From Camarhynchus parvulus (Eukaryota > Chordata > Aves > Passeriformes > Thraupidae), in NCBI RefSeq assembly GCF_901933205.1, contig NC_044574.1:16911733-16975732 (forward strand): DNA of 64,000 nucleotides. Reading direction: 5' to 3'. The position numbers and the translations under genes were made by a program. The notes under the pieces were generated by a model, which was given only the letters and a program-made list of their open reading frames with translations, searched no databases and was not told the origin of the DNA. The stretch's first letter is position 1. Every line of letters begins with the position of its first letter. Below, in pieces: positions 28,266-40,600 of this stretch.

Positions 28266-28349
28266 ACCCAAAAAGCACATAGAGTAGCACTGTTTTTCTA
28301 CAGTGCTCACCCAAAAGCACATAGAATAGCACTGTTTTACACAGAGCTC
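28266..28349. repeat. Tandem duplication, period about 43 bp
   Basis: Copy 1 at 28,266-28,308 and copy 2 at 28,309-28,349 share ACCCAAAAAGCACATAGA (one A fewer in copy 2), then TAGCACTGTTTT and an ending like ACAGTGCTC or ACAGAGCTC. Copies differ at only a few positions plus small gaps, which points to a fairly recent local duplication. Confidence 0.9.
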
Positions 28350-30713
28350 ACTCTGGTTTAGCTCTGCCTCCAAAGCAGATAGAAGCATGCATATAATCTT
28401 CACAAACAGGCCCCAGTGAGTTGATAAAGCACAGCCTGATATTATTTCAGATTAGGAGGCCCTAGAGCATTTCTTTTGTATTCAACTTTTCCTTAATTAG
28501 TCAACTTAAAATAGACTGAGATTGGTATGCATAATAGCTATGACAACATCTTCATACTGCCAAACAATCTCTTTGCTTTCAAGATCCCTGGTAAGTGATA
28601 TGTGCAGCCTTATCTCTCCTCTCTTTGAAAATGCTGTAAAGCAGGGATAATTTCGGGTCGCTCTTGGTTTACACAAATAGCAATGAGAACAGAACCAGGA
28701 CCAAAGGTCTTACAAGTCTACCAGACTGCAAAGCTACAAAACGCTACATCACAGAAACTGGCCACTGCTGGGCCCGAGAAGTTACAGGAGGTTAGAATTC
28801 CTCCTTTCATAATTCCTCATCATGAGAAGGTTTTTAAGCTCTAAAAGACCCAAGACTCATCTTTTCTAGGTGAGCTTCAGCATTTCCACAGAAAAGAGGC
28901 TGTGAGACTTTGAATCTAATACTCTTGGTGCTATATACTACTGCACAAACTGCAAAAAGAGTATGATCACTTCTGTTAACTTAGGTGTTACTTTAGTTAC
29001 ATTTGTATGTCCTAAAATCCCAATAGGAATAGACCAAGTCAAAGATATCTTGTGTGTTAAACAGGGAAGAAAGTTAATAGCAGAGAAAGTGACTGTAATA
29101 AAACTAATGGTAGTGGTCTTCTATAAGAAGGCATTTTTCCAGTTGAGACAACCACTGCTTGGTGCTCTGCTTGATGTGGAGTAGCATGATCTTCCCTTTA
29201 CAGAATTCAGAAGAGCTTCAGAGAACCTGGACAATGAAAAAATTGGATATCTGTGGGGAAGAATTTTTGGAAAAAATTGTAATTTAAGAGAATAATACAT
29301 TAATTTATTTTGTGCATCTTAATAAATACTCTTTTTATTGAAAAATTTCAAATTGGAATGAAGTCATCAGAACCATATATTTAATTAAAATAAAAGATAC
29401 TCTCAATATAAAGAACAAAGTGATTCTTGGTTGCTTTTTCCTTGACATCTGGAAGTGTTTTATTTTTGTTTTTTATTCCAGCTTTCATAATTCTCAGACT
29501 TTTTAAACAACTATTTTTTCATTGATTGAGGTGGAAGTATTAAATTGAATAGAATGACGATATCTACTGAAAGCTTTTACTTTTATATGCATTAATTGAA
29601 GAAAGACCTTGGATAAAATAAACAGCATTCAATAATGCCTTTATGTTCTGTCATGAATTCTTACCCCAAATTCAAACATGAAAAAAAAGTCAAAATGTGC
29701 ACAAACATGTACACTTCAGTTTGGTGTGCACTTTTTTGTCTGGGGAAATAATTTTCAGAGTAATCCAAAGTTTTAAGAAACAACTGAAAACCACAGAATT
29801 ATTCAATTAAAATGACAAGGACAATTGTTGCTTAGGGTCAGATGGATTCAGGAAAACAGTTTCATCTGGTTTCAATATTATGGAAAATGAGACAATAGGT
29901 TTTGGAAGAGTGCATAGGACCAAGCATTTACTGAGACTGAGCAGTTTACTGATGTAATAAGTGCCAATGCTGTTCTTACTGTATATTTGTATATCACTAG
30001 TAATTTTACTTATTTCAGATAAGCCCTGAGACTGGAAATACTGAAAACACTTCACTTACTCTGTTCTCCACTTAACACTGTTAACATATTCAGTACTTTT
30101 CTATATTCCAGTCTCTCCTGAAACTCAAACAAACATCAAAGATGAAACAGGAAACCTGTGGAAGAGACTTAAACCTCTTTTTAATGAAGTTTATTTTCAG
30201 ATTTGTTACTTTTTAAAATCCTGGGTTATACAGTTGCAGAGAAATAAAATCTGAAGAAGTAACAAATCATATACTTATGGAATATAATTTCAGATATTAG
30301 CATAGCTCAGCCTAAAAGCAACTCCTTGATATATGTTAAGACTAATTATACATATATATATGTATAAATAAAATTATTAGTTCATGTCATATCACTTTCC
30401 TATTTTCTCTGTCATTATAAGATTGATTCTAGATGCATCCTCTGCTCTTATCTGATTAAGAATTCACATCATCTCTGTGGAATATTTGGGAGGGAAAGAA
30501 TTCTCATTTTCTTTAAACATTCCACCAGTGATTAAACATGTCAACCAAGATAATTTAATCATAAGTTGACTACTATTCCAATTTTATTTTCTTGTCTTTA
30601 AAAAACAAAAGTTGTGTTTTCTTTTTTTTTAAATATTCCCCTGTAGATATTGTGCAGGGTACAAAATTGTGTTACCTCTAGTTTGTATCTATTTTACTTT
30701 TTTTTGAGAAAAG
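28350..30713. other. AT-rich unique non-coding stretch
   Basis: No gene or known repeat is recognised. The best frames are 73 codons (28,963-29,184, plus) and 82 codons (29,807-30,055, minus), without recognisable motifs. A 22-bp perfect alternating palindrome, centred on (AT)n, lies at 30,346-30,367. Confidence 0.65.
30346..30367. other. 22-bp perfect AT palindrome
   Basis: TTATACATATATATATGTAT followed by AA is its own reverse complement. Short AT palindromes of this kind are common in AT-rich DNA and no function is inferred. Confidence 0.85.
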
Positions 30714-31051
30714 CCATTCTAGACCAAGGAAAAAAATTATGTTCTTGTCTGAAACTACACAATGTTGCTATACTAATTTCCTTATTCAGTATCAAGAATC
30801 AAAAAGGCAATGGGATGTAACAGGCAATGGCTAGTTAACCTATAACTCTGCTGAATCATTGTGTTTAAAGACAGATTATTACTTAACGTTGCAGTGAAGT
30901 AGAAAATTAATGTGGTCATTCTAACCTGGTTAAACTGGAAAATATGTTTTGCACAGATGTATCTAATGTTGTTTTCTGACAAAGGAATTGAGTTAAAATC
31001 TTAAGAATTATACAAACACCATTCTAGACCAAGAAAAAAATTATGTTCTTA
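30714..31051. repeat. Pair of about 33-bp direct repeats 305 bp apart
   Basis: CCATTCTAGACCAAGGAAAA and the following AAATTATGTTCTT at 30,714 recur at 31,019 with one base fewer in the A run. The 270 bp between them show no poly-A tail, terminal inverted repeat or known element. The repeats are longer than typical target-site duplications, so a partial segmental duplication is more likely than flanks of an insertion. Confidence 0.85.
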
Positions 31052-31846
31052 TGTTACTTTAAAAAGTTGTTTCATTCTGCCTTTTGTTTTCCATTTCTAG
31101 GTTATAGTTATCATCCTTTATTCCTTTATAATTTTAAAAGATTTTATTTAACTGTTTCCTCTTTTTTTTTCTCCAAAGTCTTGTTATATTGTAGTAGTTA
31201 AAAAAAAAAAAGAAAAGCTTTTATTCAGAATTGGAGGAATTTTTTTCATTTTCTCTCTACTGATTTCTTCCGAACACTTTTTTTCCCATCAAGCCTTGAG
31301 AATCAACTAAGGATTTTCTCATTTTTATTTGAAATCAGCCAAGAAATGCTTTTGGTTTCCACGTTACAATACCCAACATTTGAGATGTGCCTAGATGCTT
31401 GCTCAGAAGTCGTCCCTGTGAAGTGTCCCAGGCTGAACTACTTTAGCTGCATCACCACTTCAAAATGTTGGAGGACCACTGGAGACCTTCTCTTGCATTT
31501 GTTGTTCAGCAGAAATTTGGTTTCTTTGTGAAACCAGCCCATGAATTTCACATACATTTCCAAGTGATATGGCCTTTAACACCAGCATCATATGAGGCTT
31601 GTCCTCACCCTATTACTTGTGCACAAGGATCAGAGAGGAGAGGACATTTCGTGAGGGGCAGCTGGTTTCCCTGCAGGCCCACACAGCACCACTACCCCAG
31701 CAGCAGCTATTAATATTGCTACACAGAGGGAAGACACATGGACACTCATTTAAATTACCATTATTTTAAAATTTCAATTAGGATGGAATATCATCCTCTA
31801 ACATTCCTTTACGTGATCCTTTGCCCCTGTCAATCCAGACATACGC
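31052..31846. other. Unique non-coding stretch before the LTR
   Basis: No gene is recognised. An A11 run and several T-rich runs occur at 31,140-31,300. GC content rises from about 31,400 toward the LTR. Overlapping frames of 61 and 82 codons (31,346-31,713) have no recognisable protein features. Confidence 0.6.
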
Positions 31847-32663
31847 TGTGCCCTGCATGGCAGGCACAATGGGCATCTGTGGAGAGGTGCTGGCAAGTGG
31901 TGGTCTGCAGGGGTGGCCTTTGTGACAGGACACCAGGGGCTGCCCCAGAATGTACACTCAGGTCTGTGACGGACCCACTACAGGCAAAATACTGAAGGAC
32001 AAAAAAACATTGAGGGAGAGAGAAGAGAGAATAAAGAGGGAGAAAAAAAAGCATGGACCCCAGGACAAGAGGAAGGAAAGAGGCACTTCAGGCTTGGGAG
32101 CAGATGTTTCCCTGCAGCTCATGGAAAGGACCACCCCAGAATAGATATCCACACTATGGTCCATGAAGGACCTCCCACTGGAGCAGGGGGATGTTTTCTG
32201 AAGGAACTGCAGCCACAGGAGAGCCCACACTAGAGCAAGTTAAAAGTGTGAGGATGAAGTAGCTGCAGAGGAGAACTGACAGATGATGCCCACAGACCCC
32301 CAGTCTCCCTGCACCATTCAGGGCTGGGCAGAAAAACCCCAAGCAAAGCTGAGGCTGGAAGAAGGATGAGAAAAGTTCTTATTTTAATGCTTGTGTTCAC
32401 TTCTCACAATCCAATTCTATTTGAAGTGGCAATAAATTGAATTAGTTTTCCTGAAGCCAAGCATCTTTCACCCACAGTAGTAGCTAGTAATCAATCTCCC
32501 TGTTTTTATCTCAGCCAATGATCTTTCTTACTCCGTTTTCTGTCCCTCTCGACTTAAGGGGATGAGTGGCTGGGTGAGTGAGTGAGCAAAGCAACTCACT
32601 GAATTGCTGGGTGGGAATCTGGCTGGGAATTGCTGGGTGGGAATTCGGCAAGGCTAACCCACA
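31847..32663 (+). mobile_element. Avian endogenous retrovirus LTR, nearly full length (ERVL-like)
   Basis: The element appears to open near TGTGCCCTGCATGGCAGGC and then GTCTGCAGGGGTGGCCTTTG, similar to the 5' part of a common avian LTR. The middle is GC-rich and carries the family's repeated 'GTGAAGGAC..ACTGGAGCAG' units (for example CCATGAAGGACCTCCCACTG at about 32,161). The 3' part has a polyadenylation hexamer AATAAA at 32,431-32,436, the block AATCTCCCTGTTTTTATCTC, and a terminus like AAGGCTAACCCACA at 32,663. No primer-binding site or gag/pol sequence follows, so it is read as a solo LTR left by recombination between two LTRs. The 5' boundary is tentative and no clean target-site duplication is visible. 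ERVL-like assignment is from memory; the LTR identity itself is well supported. Confidence 0.85.
32601..32644. repeat. 18-bp duplication within the LTR 3' end
   Basis: GAATTGCTGGGTGGGAAT occurs at 32,601-32,618 and again at 32,627-32,644 (period 26). In the family consensus as I remember it only one such unit precedes the terminal GCCAGGGTCAACC block, so this copy has probably acquired an internal duplication. Confidence 0.85.
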
Positions 32664-35579
32664 ATCCCCTGTTTAAATTAGCTATCCAGACCTCTTTGGG
32701 AACCTGGAATCGAAGCAATTCACAGTCGTGGGTTGTTGGGTTTTGGGGCTTCTGTTTGATTGAATTGTTTGTTTGTGTCTGTCTCAGTTTTGATTACTTC
32801 AGATGGCTTTCTGAGAAGGATCCTAAAAATTCTGGAAGGTGAAGTTGGTTGACAACCTTCAGTCAACCCAGAGCCATGATGTCTGAGAGGACAATGCTAG
32901 TGACTGCAAGTGAGTGTAGGAGTTTGGCCAAGACTCACAATGTCCTTAGGCATGCTTACTTACTTTTGGCAAGCACTGATTTTCAAATATTATGATGTTT
33001 TTTAACTTAATTACACTGATGGATGAGAGTGTCTTCTGATCAATACAGTAAGGCTTTGATCCATTTTTCATAAATATATAGATTTTTCACCTGTCTCATA
33101 GCAATGATAATGGGAAAGTGTTGGGTTTGTAGGAGTTATTTTTCTTTTGGCAAAAAAAGGAATGAGATAACTTCACATGCCTTAAAAGCATGATACAACT
33201 GGCAGGCAGGTTATAGTTACATCACAAAAATATATTAAGGCATTCCTGAAAAAATACAAAAGTTAGAAATACTATTGGCTATGAAGATGTCTTATCTTAA
33301 AATCCCTAATTTAATTAGGATTAGTTTGTTTCTGTAACTAAGAAACCACATCAAAGTGACGCTGTAAAAGAAGTTAACTCCATTACAGGTAATACAGTTA
33401 TAGTGAAATATTTAGGCCTAGCTGACTGTTTTAGATTGATGGAATCTGCCTACAGGTGCAAAAAAGAAACTGACACCAGTTAGAAGTCAAATTTGTATGG
33501 GACCTAATCTTGGATATGACTGGAGGAAATGCTTACAGCAAATGCATTTATTTGCGTGGAATCACCTGCAGCTAGGGGATGGGAGGAGAGTCCTGGTGAT
33601 AAAATGTCAGACAAAATAAGGAGGAATGGTCCTTGGGTTCTAGAGACACACATGTTCAACCAGGGTAAGAAGTTAGCAGAAAGGCTTACTCCAATGCTGA
33701 TTAATGCCTGAACTCAAATAGCCTCAAAAGACTTGAAAATAGGATGTATAACAGAAAACAAGGTGGAATAAATTTTTACTGAAAGAAACCTCAGGCAGTG
33801 TTAAAAATTCTGAAATGGACCAATGGTGAAACTGCAGAAGTGTGATTGTGAAACTTTCAGACATGGAAGTTACCATGTGGCCATTGGCTTCATGTCCTGC
33901 CTCCATACAGAGATGAGCAGGAGCCAGGAAGCAACTGTGATCTCTTAATCTCATCAGTAAAATCCAGATCTTGGATTTTTTCCCAAACACTTGACATTTT
34001 TTCCCGATCTCTGTTTCCACTGGGGAATTGCCCTTTGTAATCATCAGAGACCTTCTTCTCCCCCTTCTGTTGCCTTTCCCAATCTGTTCCTCATTCTTTA
34101 AATTGTTCTCCCTCTCAATTCAATTCTGATCACTTCATTAGCATTCATCTATCTTCTTTTCCTTCCTTGAAGAACTATAACCAAATCATCCAATTTATAG
34201 GCAGACCTTCAGACTGTTGGTGTCATTGGCCTGCCATAATCTCCAACATTTTGTTGGGTTTATCCATTTGTTTTGTTACTTTTATCCCTTGTTCTGGTCT
34301 CTTTCTTTGCCCATACTTTCTTTTTATACAATATAAACCTTTTTTGGTTTTTGTTTTTTTTAAAGAATTTGCATAATATTACACCTGAAAATAAAACTTG
34401 AACAGCAGTGAATATGATGTGAAAAGATGTAATTTAGAAGGACAGGAGTAGAGAAGAGTTTGTAGAAAGGAATATCAGGGTTCAAATATATCACATATTC
34501 CAAGGTTTGAAAATAATCCGTGTTATAATCCTGTTGACATAATCTCTGATTGCTTGGCAAGAGCTGGAAGATGTTTTAACTCTGTTTTTTATAACTAAAA
34601 GCTTCAATCTGTTTTTTAAAATGTGTAGCAGAGATGCATATACATAAACTTTCCAATTCTTAATTAATCTCAGTGCTATAATAAAGCATAGCTTTATCCT
34701 AGTCTAAAATTGCCCGTTTTAAACTGTAAATCATAGAAATATTTTATGCATTTATCTGATAAAGAACATTTGAATCAATTTCTCTCCTCCATTAAATATT
34801 TCTATATTACTGTCAGTCCATCTTATAAACTTTTTTTATATTCTTTTGTAAAGAAAATAATATCCAGTCTTCTTTCCTCCTATTTTTCCTTGCAACCATC
34901 CTCAATTTTCCCTTAGCATTTTATTTACCCATATTAATATTTCAACCTTGAAAAAGTTACTTGGTTTTCAATATCTTTCCAAGGTCAATAGGAGGTGTGC
35001 AGACTTTCAGGTGTGTCTCTGCCATTGTGATTAAATCTGGGATTATGAATATACCCTGAGTCATGTATTTTGGAGAGAGACATTTTGGCTACATATTACA
35101 CATACAAAAAGTTGTGTTCTACTGTAATTTCACCTGATTTGTATGGGAGTAATTAAGATTAATTTTTTTTAAAAAGCAAACTTGAAAACTCTTGCCATTG
35201 ATCTAATCACATTTTAGTGTTGCTATTTAATTCATACAGACTCTTATCTCCTTTGTTTCAGTGGTGTTGCTGTATTATTGTCAGTATTGTTCATGAGGAA
35301 ATAGCCGATTCTGCAGCTGCTTCCAAAAAGTAGAAGGGAAATGGATGTTAATTCTTTTTTTCCACAAGGTTGGTATTTCTCATCTGACTCTCACAAATAC
35401 AACATTTCAGTTCTAACCCTAGTGGTGCCCTCTGGATCTGTTTTGTTAATTCTGTTACTCTATTGACCAAAGAGAAATACTTAAATCTGAAGAATTAAAT
35501 GCTTATTATTAGGTCAAGATTATTTTCTTTTGGTGTCATTTTGTATTTAGAAACCAATTCTTGCATTATCAGGTTAATC

Positions 35580-35637
35580 TTAAAAAAAACCCAAAACAAA
35601 CCAAACAAACAAACTAAAAATCCAAACAAACAAAAAT
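35580..35637. repeat. A/C-rich tract with CAAA units
   Basis: The tract is a run of A with interspersed CC and CAAA units (for example CAAACCAAACAAACAAAC). It resembles the tract at 19.3 kb and is typical low-complexity sequence. Confidence 0.9.
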
Positions 35638-36931
35638 TTCACAGCTCTTCCAAGTTAGTCTGGACAACACCTGAGCTTTCTGTTGAGTATGATAAATTTT
35701 CATTCTTCCTATTCAGATATGTTATAGTAGACATTATATAAACTAACTTTTATCTATGTAGTTTTTAAAATATATACTAAATCATGGCAAAATTGTTCGG
35801 CGTAAGTAGAGCTACAGAAAGAGAAAAATTCTTTTCTTTCTATAAAATCAAGAACTAATTAGAGCATGATTGGAACACCTCACTAACATTATAGAGGAAT
35901 GAATACTAATGATACCTTGTACAAAATTGGAGTTGTTTTTGTGGAGTACTTCTCATTGAGCAGGTTATTAATGTAAATGACCCAAATATAATTTCTCTCT
36001 ATATATACATATCCAAAGGAAGAACAAATATAAGACACTGTGGTTGGATTGCTTTGTTGCAATGACTCAAGACAATAAAATGTGCCTCAGAGACCATTAA
36101 AGTTGACATACAGTGGTGTCCAGGCTGCTCTGGTTTATACTGGGGATATTAAATGGTTCCAGGGCTCTGGAATCAGGATGGCAAAACTTACAGCCTTTTC
36201 TACCTGTGGAGAGACTGGTCTGACTCAGAAATTGTAATGCTGTCCAAGTTCATGGGATAGCTATTCATATTTGCATACAGCTGGAAATTCAGACACTGAA
36301 TGTTGTGTAGGAGAACCATCAGTTCAGAAATACTTTTGTATCTTTTCTTCTTCATGTGACCTCTGCTCCCACACTGGTATTCACAGATTTATTCCTTTCT
36401 TTATATGATCTAAGTTATAAAATCCTTTTAAAAATTGCCTTCAACACAGAAGAAGAAATAAAAACATTCTGGAATGCTAGTAATTTTCACTTATTTATTC
36501 ATATCTCAGGCAGCTTTGGTTTGTTTTCAAGGCCACTGGCTCAGTTCTACTGTTAATGGATTTTTATCAGCAATTTAGAAGAATGATACATAGATAGATA
36601 TAAAATTTCTCTGACACCATATAGTGCCAACATAAGGTCACTTTAGTGAAGAACAGAATAAGCAATTTCTGATTATTGCAGGGGTTGCAGTGTGGCAAAA
36701 ATCTCTTTCTTCATTAACAACTGACACTTTTTTATTTATGTGTATTTTTGCAAAATTTTCTATAAACCAGAGAACTTATAGGAAATATATATTCATATTT
36801 TCTAGTTTTTCCAAATTTTATTAGCCTAGGTGAATGAAAAGATTTTTGTTGTCATTGACTGACTCTTTAAAGCTTAAGCAAATTAAGTAATTAATGACTT
36901 CTATTGAAATATGATTTCACAAAACCTGTTT

Positions 36932-36960
36932 AAAAAAAAAAAAAAAAAACAAAAACAAAA
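36932..36960 (+). repeat. A18 homopolymer followed by CAAAAA units
   Basis: Eighteen consecutive A residues (36,932-36,949) are followed by CAAAAACAAAA. A 3' poly-A tail of a retrocopy was considered, but the several hundred bases upstream show no recognisable transcript or element. Confidence 0.9.
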
Positions 36961-37534
36961 AGAAGTGAAAATGACTACGGGGGCAAAATTTGTTTAGCCA
37001 TTTCAATCTATCCCAAACCAAATTTCTTGAATACCAGCTCTGTTCCTAAACCAAAATAAGCTGCAAGGAATCAAACATCATTTTGCAAAATCAAGTGCAG
37101 TGTACTGTAAATGTGAAAACTAAAATCAAACTTTTTCAACATTTTCCATATCCAACATTGTCCAGAGGAAACTATTTAATTCCACACAGAAATTCATGCT
37201 ATATGTCCTACTATATTTGAAACCAGAATATACTTCAAAACAGTCATGAAGAATGGATTCTTGAAGAAATGGTAAAATACTGTGTCTCTGCATCCCCAAG
37301 GAAGGTGCTTCTAGAAGCTGGATGTAGTAATGTTAGACATGTTGAAATAGCTGTGATTAAAACAAAAGATTTTGAAAATATAAGAAATTAAATAAATATT
37401 TCTAATTCAGGTCTCGTGTTCATTTTCTCATATGCAATGCTATAGGCAGCAGAGATAATTCTTTCCATTTTAACAAGTTCTGAACTGCCTCCAGGGCAGG
37501 GCTAGGTCCTATCATATGAATATTGTCATACGAG

Positions 37535-37647
37535 TGGGTGTCGTACTTGAGGACATGTCTTAGTGGTGAACATGGTGGTGGTACTAGGTTGGCAGTTGGA
37601 TTTGACCTTTTAAAGTCTTTTCCATCTTTAATAATTCCATGATTCCC
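37535..37647 (+). mobile_element. CR1 LINE, 3' tip
   Basis: The blocks ACTTGAGGACATGTCTTAGT, GGTGGTACTAGGTTGGCAGT and TTGGATTTGACCTTTTAAAG, then TCTTTTCCATCTTTAATAAT and a terminal TCCATGATTCCC, follow the CR1 3' untranslated consensus (GGGGACATGGTTTAGTGG.. GGTTGGACT.. TCTTTTCCAACC.. ATTCTATGATTC) in order and orientation. About the last 110 bp remain, with no coding sequence. The octamer-like end is decayed. Confidence 0.92.
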
Positions 37648-40600
37648 TTAAACCTTTTTGGCACAGTTCATTGAGTCTACTAACTCTTGTTTTAGCCTTC
37701 AGCTGGTCAATGAAGTGACTTTTTATATGATACTATTATTTCATTCCTTTTACCAGGGAACAAATATTAATATAAACGGGTACAAATAAACTATGAATCA
37801 GAAGACTATTTAATGGATTATCTCAAAAATAATGCAAATATCATTTGCATAAAACTGTAAAGAGTATAAAATTATATTTTTATTGCTCTCCTAAAATTTC
37901 TTTGTGTTCAAGCACAGTTGAATCAGTTGGTATCAATATATAAAACATAACTCTTTCTTTATGAATTTTCTTTAAATATTCATCCAGTATCTTTTTGATG
38001 AACTTAACATGAACTTTTTCTTTGCATCTAAGTAAATTGCTGAGAGAAAGGACGTAGGGTAAAGGAAATTACATCTCTTGTAATACACAAATGTATTATA
38101 CTAGAATAATCACAGATGCATTATTCTTTCCTAAGCTATATTTTCCAAAATAATATTGCATTTAAGTAGTGAAGCAGAGCTCAAATTCCATTTTTATTCT
38201 CTCTACTTTTTACTTTCTTTTGCTTTAAGAATAAAATTTCAAAATTCTTCTTTGAACAGATCAGAATCTCATTACAAGACATTTCTGAGATAAGGGCACC
38301 TGTCAGGTTCATGTTTTGGAAGCACAAAGGTCACTGGTCTTATAATACCAGAGAAATACATTGTTACATCATGCTAAACCATTCACCAAAGACTTTGAGA
38401 AAGTAAATCTATAATTCAGGATAATGAAGGAATTACTGCTAGAAGCCATCCTGGTAACTGCATTGACAATCTGACTAGCAATGACCACATCCAATGCATG
38501 TTCTGCAGCCTTGGCCCTCTGTGCCAGAGTTCCCAACTCCTCTTTCAATAACCGTTCATCTCTTTTGTCTGCTTTTGCTAGAAGCTTGTTTGCCTCTCCC
38601 AGTTTCCACCTGCCACCTTCTCTATCACATACCTATTCCATCAAAGCATCATAAAAATGTCTATGTCATTGTGCCTTACTTACTCTCAAATATCTTATAC
38701 ATATCTGCACCTCAGAGTAACCCACATCTGTGTTCCCTACCCTCCTCCCTTCCTACCTGTATCTCTATTCCTTCCTTTCTTTCCTTTGACATCTTCCTTT
38801 CACTGTTTTCTCATGGAAATAAATAATTCAGGGTCTGAAGATCTCTAAAATGTTTAGAATAATGAATTGCAATTGCAGGTACAATGCCGTTAAGCAACTG
38901 GACACTTGCAATTAGCAATTGATTAGCTGACAATTATGCAGGAAGGTGAAACAGATGGCTGTGTTAATCATATGCAAGAGCTGAATACATTCCTTTCTTA
39001 CATTTCTGTGTACACCAAAATTGACTAAATTTTCCCCTCACTATACAGCAAATCCTCTGCAGCTTTAAGATACTTACAATATGTACCATGCTTCTTCAAG
39101 TGAAAAGAGATAAATGACACCAAGCCTTAGCTCACCTGACTTTGCTATGTCAGATTGTATAGGTAATAAAACTGAGGGTGAAAAGCCATATGTAAATGTT
39201 TTGATAACATTCTCCCCTACAACTTGAGAAGGGTTAGGCAGCTGCCTCATCTCAAATCAGTGACTATTGGATGTGTCCTTATGAAAAATTAAATTCATGT
39301 ATGTGGTTACCCTGGCAGCTGTCCCTGCTTGTGCTGAAGTCCATAAGGAAACTTCTGCCAAGATCTGTGGAAACAGGGTCAAGCCCTTAATATTATCCCT
39401 TATAGTAATTGTTATTCACAGTTTTGTCATTATTAAATTGTCTCTTAAAAAAGAAGGAGAAAACAAAACACAGAAATAATTGTTTTAAAAGGAAAAATGC
39501 TGATCCAATATTCTGAACTGTGCATACACTGCTGATGAAATTTTGCAACTAGCTTATGCTAAGTAGTTGGATGAAATAAAAATTATTGCCTGAATATATT
39601 TTAAGAGCGCACAGTTATTTTAATTACATCTAAGATATATAAGCAAAACAACTTAAAATATCTATATAAGCATTTTTCAAACAGTTATTCTCAGTTCCTG
39701 GCTTATAAAACTGAGTTTTGGATGTCAGGACTTTAAAACCCTCTGTTTTGAATGGAAATTATTACAATAATTTTATTGTTCTGGTGTATATAATACAGAC
39801 ATCTTTCTGGGATGAAGAAAACAACAGCACAGAAACTACTTCAATAATGCCCTAACATGTAAAGGTTACAATTTATAATAATCATTCCATTCAGGTATTA
39901 GCCAGAATTTCAAAACTTTTTTGTTTCTCTGATAAACATTCGTTTTTCATGAGCTTCTCAAAATTATTCTGTAATGTGTATTCTGTGATTTCTGTGTTTA
40001 AGAGGGAAAATTTTGGATCCAATAATAGGTACCTTATCTAGAAAGCCTGTAATCTACTATTTTCTTGTTCAGGGTACATCCTGAGGTAATTGACCTGCAC
40101 CCACATACAGGCTGTCTTCAAAGAAATACAAACTTTCTTCTTGAATTTCGTTTGCTGACAGATCAGATATTTGGAAGCCAGTTGAGATTCATGGATCTAT
40201 GCAAGTTTATGCCAGCTGAGTGACAGACCATAATCCACCATCCCTCCGTTTATCTGAAAGTAAAAGACTTCTTTTCACACACCAGTTAAGTCAGCTAAGT
40301 GACAACAGTGTATTTATCTAGCACGTCATTTACAAAACCCAAATGCTTAAAATTGAGGAAATGAAATGTTAAGGATGCCATAAATCTTAGTGCTCAGAAG
40401 GAGTCTAAACCAGCTCTTACTTAAATCCACATGAGTCTTTCCACTTCTTTCAGTCAGAGCTGGACTTAGTCCATAATAAACAAGTATTTTGTCAAATGTA
40501 TGGCCAGATAAGCCACTAAGGGATGCTGATCTGTGCATATGAATGGGCTGATATGACAGCGCAGTAGCAAGAGGGTGTTGTGTTCTAGCCATTTGGTGTA

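Larger units (their letters stand above)
32664..37534. other. AT-rich unique non-coding stretch
   Basis: No gene is recognised. Two low-complexity tracts occur (35,580-35,637 and 36,932-36,960, separate entries). The 106-codon minus-strand frame at 33,724-34,044 has no identifiable domain. No retroviral internal sequence was seen downstream of the LTR. Confidence 0.65.

Noticed and set aside
36932..36960. Poly-A tail of a processed pseudogene.
   Set aside because: The upstream sequence shows no transcript-like or element-like sequence and no target-site duplication is visible.
38494..38826. A 110-codon plus-strand frame.
   Set aside because: It lies in a pyrimidine-rich stretch, gives an S/L/P/H-rich low-information translation, and a shifted overlapping frame is also open.
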